Source of the DNA: Trichobilharzia szidati
Taxonomy: Eukaryota > Platyhelminthes > Trematoda > Strigeidida > Schistosomatidae
Assembly: GCA_944472155.2 (NCBI GenBank)
Contig: OX235272.1
Location: forward strand, 11,144,354-11,208,353
Length of the DNA: 64,000 nt
Reading direction: 5' to 3'
A program made the translations under genes and the position numbers. The notes beneath the pieces were generated by a model. It saw only the letters and a program-made list of their open reading frames with translations, was not told the origin of the DNA and did not search any database. Positions 53,821 through 64,000 of this stretch are shown piece after piece. Within the stretch, counting starts at the first letter, position 1; every line of letters starts with the position of its first letter.

Positions 53821-54024
53821 AACGTTTATGTATCTTCAATAAATAGACAATAGAACACCAGAAAAATTATTATTTCCGTGTAGAGTTAACCATAAATATT
53901 TTGCAAACTATTAGATGGTTGGAGGAGATCGGCAGGAAGCCTTGCTTGGCTTAGGTTTCGTGCTAGTTGGCACTCACACCAGTCAGCAAGGCGTATCTGC
54001 AACCTCGAAGGAACTCATAGTTTG
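53821..54024 (-). mobile_element. SINE-C tail fragment (from about 53905)
   Basis: The reverse complement of 53905-54020 matches the SINE-C tail (TTGCAGATACGCCTTGCTGA-like, CGAAACCTA). 53821-53904 is unassigned. Confidence 0.6.
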
Positions 54025-55075
54025 GAAACCACTTCAAGACTATGTATGGAGTGCGATATCCCACATATTTATCTACCTCATTCAACAGACATGGGACATT
54101 TCCACGTGTCAAGTAGTCCACAACATAAAACTCAGTGAGACGTTTGAAGTAAGGACAGGATTAAGACAAAGATGCTGCCTACTTTCTCCGACGATGATAT
54201 TCCTAACTGTCGTGGACTCGGTTGTGTGGGGAACCGTGTATGGGGAGCGAGAAGACAGGAAAAGAAGACTCTGGAAGATCTGCGTTTAGCTGATGATTTA
54301 TGTCTAATGTCACGCAAACTCAAAGACTTGCAGGCCATAACCAACAAATTGGCTGAAGAGGCAGGACTTCAGGTGAACATTCAGAACATGGAAGTGATGC
54401 AGATAAACAACCAACAGCAACAGCAAAAACAACCAGCACGAGTCACCATCAATGGGAGAAATTTGACAGGGATTACCTCCTTCACTTATCTAGCAAGCGT
54501 CATTTCGACTACAGACAGGCAGGACGTATGAAGATGACAAGATCATCTAGAATCGGAAAAGCAAGACACAACTTAATCAATCTGAAATCAGTTTGGAAAT
54601 CTTCTGCACTAACTCAGCCACCAAAACCGCAATATTTGGATTTCCAACAGAAGTGTTAGGTAAATCAGTTGTTATAAATGGGTCAGAAATCTGCTGCTCA
54701 CGTCACGAAAAGCATTTCCAGCAGCCAGCTGCAGATCTTTGGCAACAGCTGCCTTCGCTGGTTTCATATTCAAGACCAAGTGGTCAGAAAGAATTAACAA
54801 CAAGAAACTGTGGGAAAAGGCAGGCAAGAATATATTATTCAATAAATACCTCGAAGAAAATGAAAGAGAACCAAAAGCACTCTGAAGAGACCATTGGGTG
54901 ACATCGTGAGGCAGGCAGACCCTGGACTAGAAACCCACTGGCCGTATGTCGGAGGGTGACATGGAGGAGGTCGTGTGAGGAGAAAATGAAAGGTTATGGG
55001 CAGTCTTAGAGCAGACTAGAGGAGATAAGCTGTTGATGCCCTATATTTCTTTTGTAACCCAAGAGAACAATAATA
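54025..55075 (+). mobile_element. RTE-like LINE, longest 3' copy
   Basis: It begins upstream of the others: SETFEVRTGLRQRCCLLSP (motif B, usually GVRQGCLLSP), LRLADDLCLMSRKLKDLQ (motif C), QVNIQNMEVMQINNQQQQQ, VTINGRNLTGITSFTYL, then connection and C-terminal blocks and a GTAACCCAAGAGAAC end with AAT tail. Frameshifts throughout. The poly-Gln run in RTE linkers recurs in several copies here. Confidence 0.8.
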
Positions 55076-55084
55076 ATCGATATC

Positions 55085-55500
55085 GCCATGAAACAACCTC
55101 AGTTAAAGAATCGTTGAAAATTAGGGAGTTCCCATCTACGAATTCCTCTTAATGAGTTTAAACAGAGCAACTGCTTCATCCTAGTTTGGTGCTCTTCAGT
55201 AGAGATCTTCCGCAACCCCACCAGGTGACTACAGAATATATATCATTAGGTTATGATGAGAGACCGTGGCCACGTTCCTTTCTGCACTGTCAGGGTGAAT
55301 TGGATGCGCATCAGTGACATTGGTTGACAGTTATGCTTTATTGTTAATTTTCAGACGTTAGAATTCGTGGGTCTTTGGATTCTGACCCTGCCACCAGAAT
55401 GATCAAGGAGCTTACCTTGTAACCTGAATGTCCTTGATCACAAACTACAGTAAAACAGCCTTCCGGTACTCGCTAGTTTTCAGTTATTTTGTAAATAATG
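55085..55500. mobile_element. Old SINE-A inverted dimer
   Basis: Minus tail and hammerhead remnant (55085-55200), middle, plus head (TGATCAAGGAGCTTACCTTGTAACC near 55400) and plus tail to 55500. Boxes are decayed. Confidence 0.55.
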
Positions 55501-55534
55501 CCTAGTCCTGGCGAGATTACACAGACGTGAAGAT

Positions 55535-56160
55535 TAATAAACAAAAGTATACGTGTTGGTAGATGAGACGGCCAACACAGGACTTCAGATGAAAAGAGAT
55601 AAGACAGAGGTGATGAAGATACCTTGTCAGCTAACAAGGACAGTAACAACCAATTACCATCAATGGGAAAAGTCTCCTGTTTAACTTACCTGTCCTGCGG
55701 AGCACTGTCTCAACTATAGGCTCCAGAACGGATAAGAATGTCAAATGCAAACACGATAGGTGGGGAAAGCGAGACAGGCATTCATTAATTTGAGATCAGT
55801 GGAGAGATCTAAGATACTCAACACAACCAACAATATCCAGATTTTCATCACTAATGTCAAGCCGGTCAGTACCCGCATATGGTTCGGATACTCACCGCGC
55901 TGGTTACGAAAAGCATTTCCGACAGATGGTCTACTGTAAACGTTTATCAACAAACCTTCAAGTGACACCACATATCAGACGAACCCTTGAGGTTAAGCCG
56001 AATGCGAACCAGCTAGCTCGGTGTGGGTCTGGGATGATATGGAGGAAATCATCTGTAGAAGAAATGAAAGCATGTGATCAATTGTGGATCAAGTTGAAAG
56101 TGAATTTAGACAGAGGAATGAAATCTAGATGTCGAGGTGAACACCTACGAGCTAACTGAG
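55535..56160 (+). mobile_element. RTE-like LINE, decayed
   Basis: Plus-strand order kept: Q-M-K-R-D-K-T-E-V-M-K-I near 55590, connection near 55800-55870, VTPHIRRTLEVKPNANQLARCGSG near 55960-56030 (the EWNPxGK domain, worn). No tail left. Confidence 0.6.
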
Positions 56161-56455
56161 GTGGACTTAATCCGGAACCTTCAGTTTTCGAGCCAAAGGT
56201 AGTTGACCATTCAGCCGTGTATCACAAACTGACAGAGTTAAAAGTCACGGGTCATTATATTCCAGGTCAATCGGCTGAATGGTCAGCGAGCTTGGCCTAG
56301 TAACCTGCAGGTTCCGAATCCGATCCTCTGTGGTCAGGTCATGATTGCGCACTGTCGAGAGGTTGAAAGAGGCTGAAACAGCTGTTCAGTACACTTTGGT
56401 AGTTTTGAATGTATATCCCAACACTGATGTGTTCATTCATGATGAAATTGACATT
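56161..56455 (+). mobile_element. Old SINE-A
   Basis: TCAATCGGCTGAATGGTCAG (box A), GGTTCCGAATCC (box B), GCTGAAACAGCTGTTCAGTAC (GAAA, stem III, stem I strand). Confidence 0.6.
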
Positions 56456-56954
56456 TTCAAGAACTAATTTGTACAGATTCTATTTGTTTCACGTTACTCC
56501 ACGGATTTATATCAGTTAGGGAACCATTGAAAACTACCAGGAAGTGCTGGACAATCGTTTCGTTAGCCTAGTTTGGTACTCATCGGCAGTTCGCACCCAC
56601 CTCCAGGCTTCGAACTCATAAGTTTCCAGTCACAGGGCAAACTAGCTCGTATACAGCTCAGCCACTGTGACCCAATTCAGTGGCTAGCCCATGCATGAAT
56701 TCTAACTTCTACCAATTCGTGATGCATTCAGCGCGACTGTCACCAACTAATGGCATCGTTGGAAACTACATTCTCATCCCCAAGTGGATGGTAACTGGTT
56801 ACAGGAGGAAGTCACCTGCAGTTCTAGTCAGAAGTCGTCATCAGCAGTGGGTTCTATCCAGTCAGAAGTGAGGATTGAGTTTCCACCGATGACACTAATT
56901 GGTGCCAGCCACGCTAAATTCATCACTAATTGGTAGAAGTTACAATTCATGCAT

Positions 56955-57187
56955 GTGCGTCGGTGGCATAGCAGTTAGGACGCTCGCCGAACATGCACAT
57001 GGTCCGAAATTCGATCCCCGGCCACAAACGCACTCTTTTACCTCGCTAAGCCAGAAATAATATTGCTGAAGAGGAAAGGTTGGGCATGGGGCTAGCAACC
57101 CCATCCTGTAAAATAAACACTACTACAGAAACTTCAAGCCACTAGCTTGAAGCCCTATGTTCCACTGGGGAACGTGAAGGAAAAAAA
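56955..57187 (+). mobile_element. SINE-B1 with 13-bp target duplication
   Basis: ACAATTCATGCAT is present at 56942-56954 and 57188-57200. Head TGCGTCGGTGGCATAGC (box A), box B AAATTCGATCCCC, 3' hairpin CTTCAAGC/GCTTGAAG, RTE-like end CCCTATGTTCCACTGGGGAA, poly-A. A complete copy. Confidence 0.9.
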
Positions 57188-57318
57188 ACAATTCATGCAT
57201 AGACTGGACACTTAGTTGGATCCCTGGCTAGCTTTGTAACCAGAAAGTCATGGGTTCGAACCCTGGGAGTGGGTGAGTACTATCAATGAGTCCCAGGCAC
57301 TAGGCTGAAGAAACAGCT

Positions 57319-57572
57319 TGTGGTGGTCTGATACGGACAATGTGTTGCAAAGGAATACCATTCTCACATATTCCCACAGTTCAATACGACATAAGCAACA
57401 GAATACTATATATATGCATTTGAACATTCTATTTTACATCGTTTAATGTAAGCTTAAATCACACGCTCAGTGATTCGTTAAAGAATATAAACTGTATTTA
57501 TATATATATAAATAGCAGTTTGATCAATAGAAAATATACCTTGGCTTCCTTGTCTTGTTTTCTGCTGTTACA
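57319..57572 (+). mobile_element. Solo LTR with 4-bp target duplication
   Basis: 254 bases from TGTGGTGGTCTG to CTGCTGTTACA, flanked by AGCT (57315-57318 and 57573-57576). It sits exactly in the stem III palindrome CAGCTG of the SINE-A hammerhead. No internal coding region, so probably an LTR-LTR recombination product. Confidence 0.8.
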
Positions 57573-57640
57573 AGCTGTTTCAGTACTCCATGGTTGGTTT
57601 TCCCTGGTTCTCTAAACTGCTATCAATCCGTGGTCTAACC

Positions 57641-58089
57641 TAAAGCTGACATTCACATAAATCCACAAGTCTGTACAAAAATACTAAATATTTCTTAGTC
57701 ATACCAATTTATTTATAGATTTACATGTACTTTAAACTGACCTTTAGGGCAAAATAAGAAAAAAATTATTATTATCATGCCTAATTTTTGCTACCATCAT
57801 TGAGAAAAAAAAATTGGGGAAAAACAGTCTGTGAAAAACAATGTCATGTCTGGTATACTTTGAAATCTGTAATTTTTTTCCATTCATATCTTATATTTGA
57901 ATAGAATGTATTGTAGAAATATGAAATTCTTTTTTCTTGTTACTATACTTTGGTATTTTTGATCAATACTAAACATTAAATAAATCAATATTTATTGAGT
58001 AGCTAGGAAGGAGGAAGGCAGGAGGATTTATAAACAGTCTAGTATTTGTATACCTGTAAACGGCATGTTGTCATGTAAGCCTATTGTAT
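57641..58089. other. Unassigned AT-rich DNA
   Basis: Poly-A and poly-T runs and a GGAAGGAGGAAGG patch near 58005. No gene recognised. Confidence 0.45.
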
Positions 58090-58530
58090 ATTGTATAATA
58101 GAACAGTGAAATAGAAACCAAGTTAAGCATTAAACACCTTAGAATTGCTCTATCCTCTGACGATTCTTGGTCATCTCATATCTTGTAGATTTCTAAGAAA
58201 ATGTTCCGTCTAACCGTCGGCATTAAGAAGTTAAGACAATCAGGTAGGTACCACTCAACCTCTCTGTACTTTTACAATTTGTTAACTCTCGAATCTTACC
58301 TATTATGCTTTACTGCTCTCTCATAGTCTTTTGTGGGCTACTCAAAAAGCACTACGTCATATTGACGAGAAGGGTATTAAAGGTTGTCAGTAGGGCAGGT
58401 GGTGTGGTACTACCAAGCTCGCTGGTTACCACTGTAATTGGTAGACATTTGAACTCATGTGGGAAATGGGTAAAATGCATATTGTCTGACTCTCAACGGC
58501 CTCTCTATTCCCGATTCTCCCCTTTTAGGT
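58090..58530 (+). mobile_element. CR1/Jockey-like LINE, C-terminal fragment
   Basis: Text parallel to 18520-18930: K-H-L-R-I-A-L-S-S-D-D-S-W-S near 58130-58180, KKLRQS, SYLLCFTALS, and CGKWVKCILSDSQRPLYSRFSPFR at the end. Broken frames. Joined directly to the following PLE. Confidence 0.6.
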
Positions 58531-58534
58531 AGGA

Positions 58535-59520
58535 CTGAAAGTTATTATAAAAGATATACCAAGCGAAATGATTACGAAGAAGTTAAGAAATTCAGTTGAA
58601 AGAACGTTTAATGCTGGCGAACTACAAGTCATGTTTCTACACGACTGGTGGTGAATCCTCAAGGGAAAGATGAAGTATCCAGACAAGCCACTTCTGACTC
58701 AATCAACGAATTCAACTGCGCTTGTGGTGGAGCGAAATATATTGACCGTCGCTCTAGGAACTCGATTTTTCATGATCGCTCGGGGACATCTACCAGTGTG
58801 GCTAAGTAAAAGTGTAGTGATAAGCATCAACAGCTGGATATTAGACCACTTGGTCCAAACCGACCACAAAGCCAGCCAGCATTGAAGAATTCTTCTCTAT
58901 CATCGTCTATTGGGTATCAAATAAAGTGCCAAAAGCATGCAGGTGCCACATACTCCAAACAGAAGACGCTGTCGCAATTCACGTGAAATAAACAGTGCTT
59001 TGTGTGCAGAAGAAACAACAAAGTTCAGCCAGTCACTACTACTGCCCCGGTCGACCTTCAGTGGAGACTATAAATTCATGAATTCGTATTATTATTTTCC
59101 CTAATCTGCCTATTTGATATTCAGTGTGTATTGTTATGTTGATGCTATCGAAGTGTAATCCATTGATATTATTATTATTGACTCAGTGTTATTTGAACAA
59201 CATTGATGTTATCGTTAATAACACTAATTCACTCATTCACTATTATGGATGGATATGTAACTCTGTGGAACCTGATGATGAAGAGCAGATTACTGAAGAT
59301 GTGAATATTCTCCGTTCAGTAACCATTTTTTTGAAAAGAATTATATGCTTACCCGCCGAAGCAAGTAGAAGAACTCAGCAATACCCTATTTCTCTAGCCC
59401 GCGTCCTCTATGTGATACAGAAAGTGTTCAGTATGAAACTTACTATGACATTTAGCAGAATAGCTGGCTTTTTTATCTTCTTCTGCTTGTAATTTGATGA
59501 TGATGCAATACGCTTTGTAC
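58535..59520 (+). mobile_element. Penelope-like element, GIY-YIG and 3' UTR
   Basis: Plus-strand DIPSEMITKKLRNSVERTFNAGELQVMF, then NEFNCACGGAKYIDRRSRNS (YIG changed to YID), ARGHLPVWLSKSVVISINSWILDHLVQTDHKASQH. The 3' UTR matches 16500-16930 and 51975-52260 in reverse. The RT is missing. Confidence 0.75.
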
Positions 59521-59574
59521 ATTTTTGACTTTATTGTTATTTGTGATGCTAAAAAGTTTCAGTGATCAGTTTTG

Positions 59575-59680
59575 GTTACCTTTACCCTGTCATGTTGTTG
59601 TTGTTGTTGCTGGTGAGTAAATAAGATACATTATTGTAAGAAATTCTGAAAACGCCATGCTGCATCATAAGTACTGTTAT
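59575..59680 (+). repeat. Left copy of a roughly 100-bp direct repeat
   Basis: Shares CCCTGTCATG, the TTG run, GAGTAA, and ATCATAAGTACTGTT with 60127-60225. An RTE fragment lies between. Confidence 0.65.
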
Positions 59681-59779
59681 CCTTTGTAACAAGGACTTAG
59701 CATTTCAGTTTGGTATTATATAAATTCTGCCATCGTCCTATCCAAAGTATCAAGTAACACTTACCGATAGGTATGTGAG

Positions 59780-60115
59780 CAAAAAGAAACTGTGCCTGGG
59801 AACAAACCAACAAGCTAGAGACAACTACTCAATAAATATGTAGGGGAAAGTGGAGATGGACCGAGTATATGTTGAGGAGGTCACTGAATGACATCGCGGT
59901 CAATGTAGACCATTACTGGAGTAGAATCTTAATGGTAAGCGACGAGTGGGTTGCCGGTACAAGGGTGACATGGAGGAAGTTGTGTGAGCAAGAGATGAGA
60001 GAGTTTGGTCAATCGTGGAGCTAGCCAGCTGAAGATGACGGCAGAAAACAGAACAAAGTGGAGATGTGCTGTTGAAACCAGCCCTTTATTCCACTCGGAA
60101 CACAAGGAAATAATA
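59780..60115 (+). mobile_element. RTE-like LINE, 3' fragment
   Basis: Plus-strand C-terminal RTE blocks, worn, ending CCTTTATTCCACTCGGAACA and an AAT tail at 60107-60125. Confidence 0.65.
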
Positions 60116-60126
60116 ATATAATAATA

Positions 60127-60225
60127 CCCTGTCATGATGTTGTTGTTGCTGTTGAGTAAGTGAGGTACAGTGTTGTACGAATTGCTGAGAATTTCACACT
60201 ATGTATCATAAGTACTGTTTCAGAG
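60127..60225 (+). repeat. Right copy of the 100-bp direct repeat
   Basis: Begins directly after the RTE tail; see 59575-59680. Confidence 0.65.
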
Positions 60226-60959
60226 GAAAGCAGATTATTATTCCTGTTGTTGAAGTTTCAACTGTAAAACGTTCGATTAAAAGTAATTGCTTTTAAAAAT
60301 CAAACTGTGTAATACTTTGTTAAGAAGAGTTCTGGAAATTGTTGATTGCTTAGATGGTATGTTAAACTGGCGTGACTGCGTTACACTCTTAACATGTTGT
60401 TTGGTTGCGAGAGTTCACGTATTGTCAGCTGAACTGTATTGTTATGTTGTTACTATAAGAAGGAGAAAGGAATAATTCAGGAGAAGGTGGGCAACATATT
60501 CTCCTAAAATGGTTTACATTTCTGAAATTTATCGAGACTTCATTGATTTTATTTAATTTAACATTTCTAAAAATGTAAAAGAAGTCAGGTTGTGTATGAG
60601 ACTAGCAGTTGCTACTGCCACTTCATATAAAGCTGGAGCTATCTTGCAATAGCATAGTATGCTAAATTGTTTGTGCCTAAGACCTGGCGCTGCGGCACAT
60701 CTTTTCTGTGCATTTTCGGGAGACCATAGAATCAGGGAATTACAGAACCTGATGTTTATAGCTGCTCAGGCTATTTAGAGCTAATGGTCAATGTGTTCTT
60801 CATCTTCCTCAGGATTTATGTCACCTTTTCTTCAATTTGTTCGGTTTAATATTTCTTGATGGTTTAATTTGAAGGTATTTTTTCATCATATCACTTTGTT
60901 AAACTTCGGAAACTTACCTCGATTGAATCGTTAACTGTTACGCAATATTTCATTGTGGA
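60226..60959. other. Unassigned DNA
   Basis: No repeat shared in the window and no coding domain; a short frame at 60287-60475 has no recognisable features. Confidence 0.4.
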
Positions 60960-61140
60960 TAGTGACTAGCAGTGGAATCCAGGATGTGCATTTCGTCCTA
61001 TTTGGGACTCTTGGTCACCTGGATGTACCTGCATTTCCCAGTGAGTGATGATGTTCCCTCCGAGGCTTGAACCCAATGCCCATAGTTTCAAAGCGTTATC
61101 CACTAGATCACTTCGGTCCAATCAATCGACGGAAAAATCT
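60960..61140 (-). mobile_element. Sm-alpha-like hammerhead SINE, best-preserved monomer
   Basis: On the minus strand: GATCTAGTGGATAACG (box A-like), GGGTTCAAGCCTC (box B-like), GGAGGGAACATCATCACTCAC, then the hammerhead. A near-complete monomer with Pol III-type signals. Confidence 0.75.
60977..61024 (-). ncRNA. Hammerhead of Sm-alpha type, core disrupted
   Basis: ATCCAG (61019-61024) and CTGGAT (60977-60982) form a perfect stem I. Stem II GTCCC-AAATA-GGAC, GAAA (60991-60994), stem III ATG/CAT and triplet ATC are all intact. The core reads GTGACCAAGA: C-to-G at the first base plus three extra bases. Probably inactive. Confidence 0.7.
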
Positions 61141-61495
61141 AAAATTCAGTTAAATTGTTACTTAATATGTTATCTATGGAAACCATCCTTGAGTAATGGC
61201 ATAAGTTAAATTACCTCCTGTTACGCTATAATGTACTATTAAGTGTTTTGGTGAATACAAATGCTGCTTTTGAAAGTGACTTCTTCCCTGAACTGTTTTT
61301 AATCTTCTGCATGAATGAATTGGTATTTTCGGTCTCCTGAAATTAAGTAGTATATGACTGACTGAAGAAGTGAGCTGTCACTGTTGAAAAATTTCCACTG
61401 ATAGCCTTGTAATATAATCGTCTTCGTCAGTATGATAAAGAGTTACACGAAGATGATGGTATCATTTTAAAGTAGCAGTAGTAATACTGACTGGT
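61141..61495. other. Unassigned DNA
   Basis: Nothing recognised before the SINE-C piece at about 61500. Confidence 0.4.
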
Positions 61496-61557
61496 CACTT
61501 GGGGAGTAGTTGTCAATTCCTTGGTACTAACGGAATTCTGTCAGTCAAGTTTGCAGT

Positions 61558-62745
61558 GTGGTCGCAAGGTTAGGAAACTCCCTCTCTTTGTCAGTTATGG
61601 CGCACTTTAAATGGTTGCTGGATGTTTGAGGGCTATCGACAGAAGGTCTTTATTGCCGGATGGTATATCATTATTATTCTCTGAGTTCCAAATGAAACAG
61701 GGTTTGAACAGCACAACACCATTTCAACCCGTTCTTTGAAGTTCCCTTTATCTGGTTACACAGTTAGTTGTCCATATGCTTTCATCTTCTCACATGATCT
61801 GCAGTATGTCACCTTCTTATACACAGCCAAGTCTTCATTTTCCATTCAGGTTCTGCTTGGTGACACGGCACGCGGTGTTACTTAACGATTTTCTCAGCGT
61901 GTATGTCCAATCCATCTTCATTTCCCTCGGCTTATTTGCTGGGTACTGGGTTCTTGGCTTGATCGTTCACGGAATTCCCTGTTGCATGATTATCTCTTCT
62001 GCGCATCTAGTCCTCGGTGACAAGCAAACTCAGCTGTTTTGCAAACTTAACTGATAGAATCCAGTCTGCATAAAACAAAGGACTAGAAATGTAAGTGTCG
62101 AACTTTGATATCGTGTTAGAATGTAATTCCATATTCTATAAGTTTATTTCATATATTTTCAACTATTGGTTTCGTAGGGATTTTGTTTGGTTGGTTGGAG
62201 GATTTCATCATGAGCTAATATCAGTTAGGGAACCATTGGAAAACCTGCACGGAGCTGTTTCGTAGCCTAGTTTGGGACTCTTCAGAAGTTCGTGCCCACC
62301 ACAGTTCGAGCCCACGATCTTCTGGTTACAAGGCTAGCTAGCTCGTAGACCATTAAGTCACTGGGACCTAATTAACTGGCCCATGAACTTGGATGGAACA
62401 TCTATCCAGTACTTCCAGGTTTTCCAGTGGTCCTACAACTGATGTCAGCTTACGAGGGAATCCTCCACCCAACTATTTCAGATATAATACAGTGTTGCCA
62501 TCTCGAGCATAGATTATTACTCCTAATAATATCGAACTTAGCTGTATGACATTTGATATAAACTTATACAATATGGAAGGGACTAGACACATGCCAATAG
62601 TTAGTGTCCAATCAAAGTATCTAATACAGTCCTACAGGAGGTCTATCGCGAGCCAGAATAGATCTTTATTGGTAATGTCTCTAAATACAGCAGTGATGGA
62701 TAAAGGTTCAAATTTCAGGAGTTACATGAATTCTTTCAGCGTCAC
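61558..62745. repeat. Tandem unit 1 (1.19 kb): SINE-C, RTE, SINE-A, SINE-C
   Basis: Holds a minus SINE-C tail (61500-61660), a minus RTE 3' fragment (61665-62050), a minus SINE-A with partial plus tail (62165-62490; core CTGAAGA at 62279-62285) and a plus SINE-C head (62560-62745, GGTAATGTCTC...). Offset to unit 2 is about 1,185-1,188 bases. Confidence 0.8.
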
Positions 62746-62749
62746 AGAT

Positions 62750-63940
62750 AAGGTTGGGAAACTCCCTCTCTTTGTCAGTTATGGCGCACTTTAAATGGTT
62801 GCTGGATGTTTGAGGGCTATCGACAGAAGGTCTGTATTGCCGGATGGTATTGCCATTATTATTCTCTGACTTCCAAATGGAACATAGGGTTTCAATAGCA
62901 AGACACCATTTCCTTCTGTTCTTTGAAGTTCTCTTTATCTGGTTACACAGCTAGTTGTCCAGATGTTTTCACCTTCTTACACGATCTCCAGTATGTCACC
63001 TTCTTATACACAGCCAAGTCTTCATTTCGCATTCAGGTTCCACTCGGTGGCATGGCACACGGTGTTACTTAACGTTTTTTCTCAGCGTGTATGTCCAATC
63101 CATCTTTATTTCCTTCGGCTTATTTGCTGGGTATTGGGTTCTTGGCTTGATCGTTCACGGAATTCCCTGTTGCATGATTATCTCTTCTGCGCATCTAGTC
63201 CTCGGTGACAAGCAAACTCAGCTGTTTTGCAAACTTAACTGATAGAATCCAGTCTGCATAAAACAAAGGACTAGAAATTTAAGTGTCGAACTTTGACATC
63301 GTGTTAGAATGTAATTCCATATCCTATAAGCTTATTCCAGATATATTCGAGTATTGGTTTTGTAGGGAATCTTTGTTTGATTGGTTCGAGGATTTCATCA
63401 TGAGCTGACATCAGTTAGGGAAAGAACCATTGGAAAACCTAGGAGTGCTGGACAACTGTGTCTTCCTAGTTTGGGACTCTTCAGGAGTACTCACTCGTCA
63501 CAAAGTTTCGAACCCAGGGGCTTCTAGTTAAAGGCCAGCGAGCTAGCTCGTAGACTATTAGGCCACTGGGACCCGATCCAGTGGCCTATGAACTAGGACG
63601 GAACAGCTGTCCAGTACTCACAGGTTTTACAATGGTTCTTCATCTGATGTCAGCTTATAGGGGAATCCTCCACCCAAATATTTCAGAAATCACACAGTGA
63701 TGCCATCTCAAGCATAAATTATTACCCATAATCATATCGAACCTAGCTGTATGATATTTGATACAAACTTATACAATATGGAAAGGACTAGACACATGCC
63801 ACTAGTTAGTGTTCAGTCAAAAGTATCTAATACAGTCCCACAGGAGGTCAGTCGCAACCCCGAATAGCTCTTTAATGGTAATGTCTCTAACTACAGATCT
63901 ATTGGATAAAGGTTCAAATTTCAGGAGATACATGAATTTG
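62750..63940. repeat. Tandem unit 2 (1.19 kb)
   Basis: Same order and ends as unit 1 with scattered substitutions: SINE-C tail, RTE (62860-63235), SINE-A (63350-63690; core CTGAAGA at 63478-63484, but GAAA lost) and SINE-C head (63780-63940). A block such as CGTTCACGGAATTCCCTGTT is identical in both units. Confidence 0.8.
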
Positions 63941-64000
63941 TAGTGTACATTGAACCTTTGAACTTTTGTTTGAACGAACTCACCTGACCTTTAACCCCAC
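63941..64000. other. Unassigned end of window
   Basis: The second unit's similarity stops near 63940; the last 60 bases match nothing else here. Confidence 0.4.

Larger units (their letters stand above)
56460..57640. mobile_element. SINE-A inverted dimer with two nested insertions
   Basis: The minus arm (56460-56720, core CCGATGA at 56580-56586) and the middle (56720-56940) are followed by the plus arm, which is interrupted at 56955-57187 by SINE-B1 and at 57319-57572 by a solo LTR. It resumes with CAGTACTCCATGG (the hammerhead stem I strand) and the tail to 57640. Confidence 0.8.

Noticed and set aside
59265..59300. Hammerhead in the PLE UTR at CTGATGATGAAGAG
   Set aside because: The block is explained better by the AACCTG/CAGGTT hairpin seen in three copies; GAAA and cleavage site are not conserved.
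1..64000. CRISPR arrays, operons, ribosome binding sites, rRNA
   Set aside because: None seen; the interspersed SINE/LINE/PLE content and splice-type signal indicate a eukaryotic nuclear genome.

Overview
The window looks like intergenic or intronic DNA from a flatworm, most likely a blood fluke (Schistosomatidae). Three things point there. Three monomers resemble the Sm-alpha hammerhead SINE known from schistosomes, with the stem II string GAGTCCCAAATAGGACGAAA. There are many Penelope-like elements (PLEs) with a GIY-YIG endonuclease. There are also many copies of an RTE/SR2-like LINE whose C-terminus has the flatworm-type 'EWNPxGKRRVGRP...W' domain and an (AAT)n tail. Base composition is AT-rich with TA, AAT and TTG microsatellites. 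The species cannot be told from this sequence alone. The family names SINE-A, SINE-B, SINE-C and LINE-2 are working names used only here.

Almost everything recognisable is transposon-derived and nested. SINE-A has a tRNA-Thr(UGU)-like head, a hammerhead-ribozyme fold and a tail ending near CCTACAAACCAA. SINE-B has a tRNA-like head; its B1 form shares its 3' end with the RTE LINE. SINE-C has a second tRNA-like head. There are also Sm-alpha-like monomers, RTE-like 5'-truncated LINEs, a second LINE family (LINE-2), CR1-like fragments, PLEs and short TG...CA solo LTRs. The only good uninterrupted element gene is a 488-residue PLE protein at 39065-40531 (reverse transcriptase plus GIY-YIG). The only candidate host coding sequence is a 99-base exon-like segment at 14932-15030 that ends in a GTTAGT donor.

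Layout. 0.65-10 kb: SINE-A palindromes, PLE remnants, one Sm-alpha copy. 10.3-15 kb: LINE-2 copies cut by an RTE and by SINE-B with target duplications, then the exon-like segment. 15.5-31.5 kb: SINE-A, PLE, CR1, solo LTRs, SINE-B and RTE. 31.5-43 kb: two PLEs with inverted ends, the intact PLE ORF and a SINE-C palindrome. 43-56 kb: mostly RTE fragments, SINE-B/C and an RTE-interrupted PLE. 56-64 kb: a SINE-A palindrome with two nested insertions, CR1/PLE, an Sm-alpha copy and a 1.19-kb tandem duplication.

The main result is a possible two-machine system. SINE-B copies have 12-13 bp target duplications and an RTE-like 3' end, as expected of a SINE moved by the RTE. SINE-A and SINE-C occur repeatedly as tail-outward inverted dimers, the arrangement also seen in three PLEs here, so PLE machinery may move them (inference). 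SINE-A also carries a type I hammerhead fold whose stem I and stem III differ from Sm-alpha yet stay complementary. That covariation suggests a ribozyme was maintained in this lineage, although most copies here carry core changes. Boundaries of old repeats are good to about 10-30 bases.
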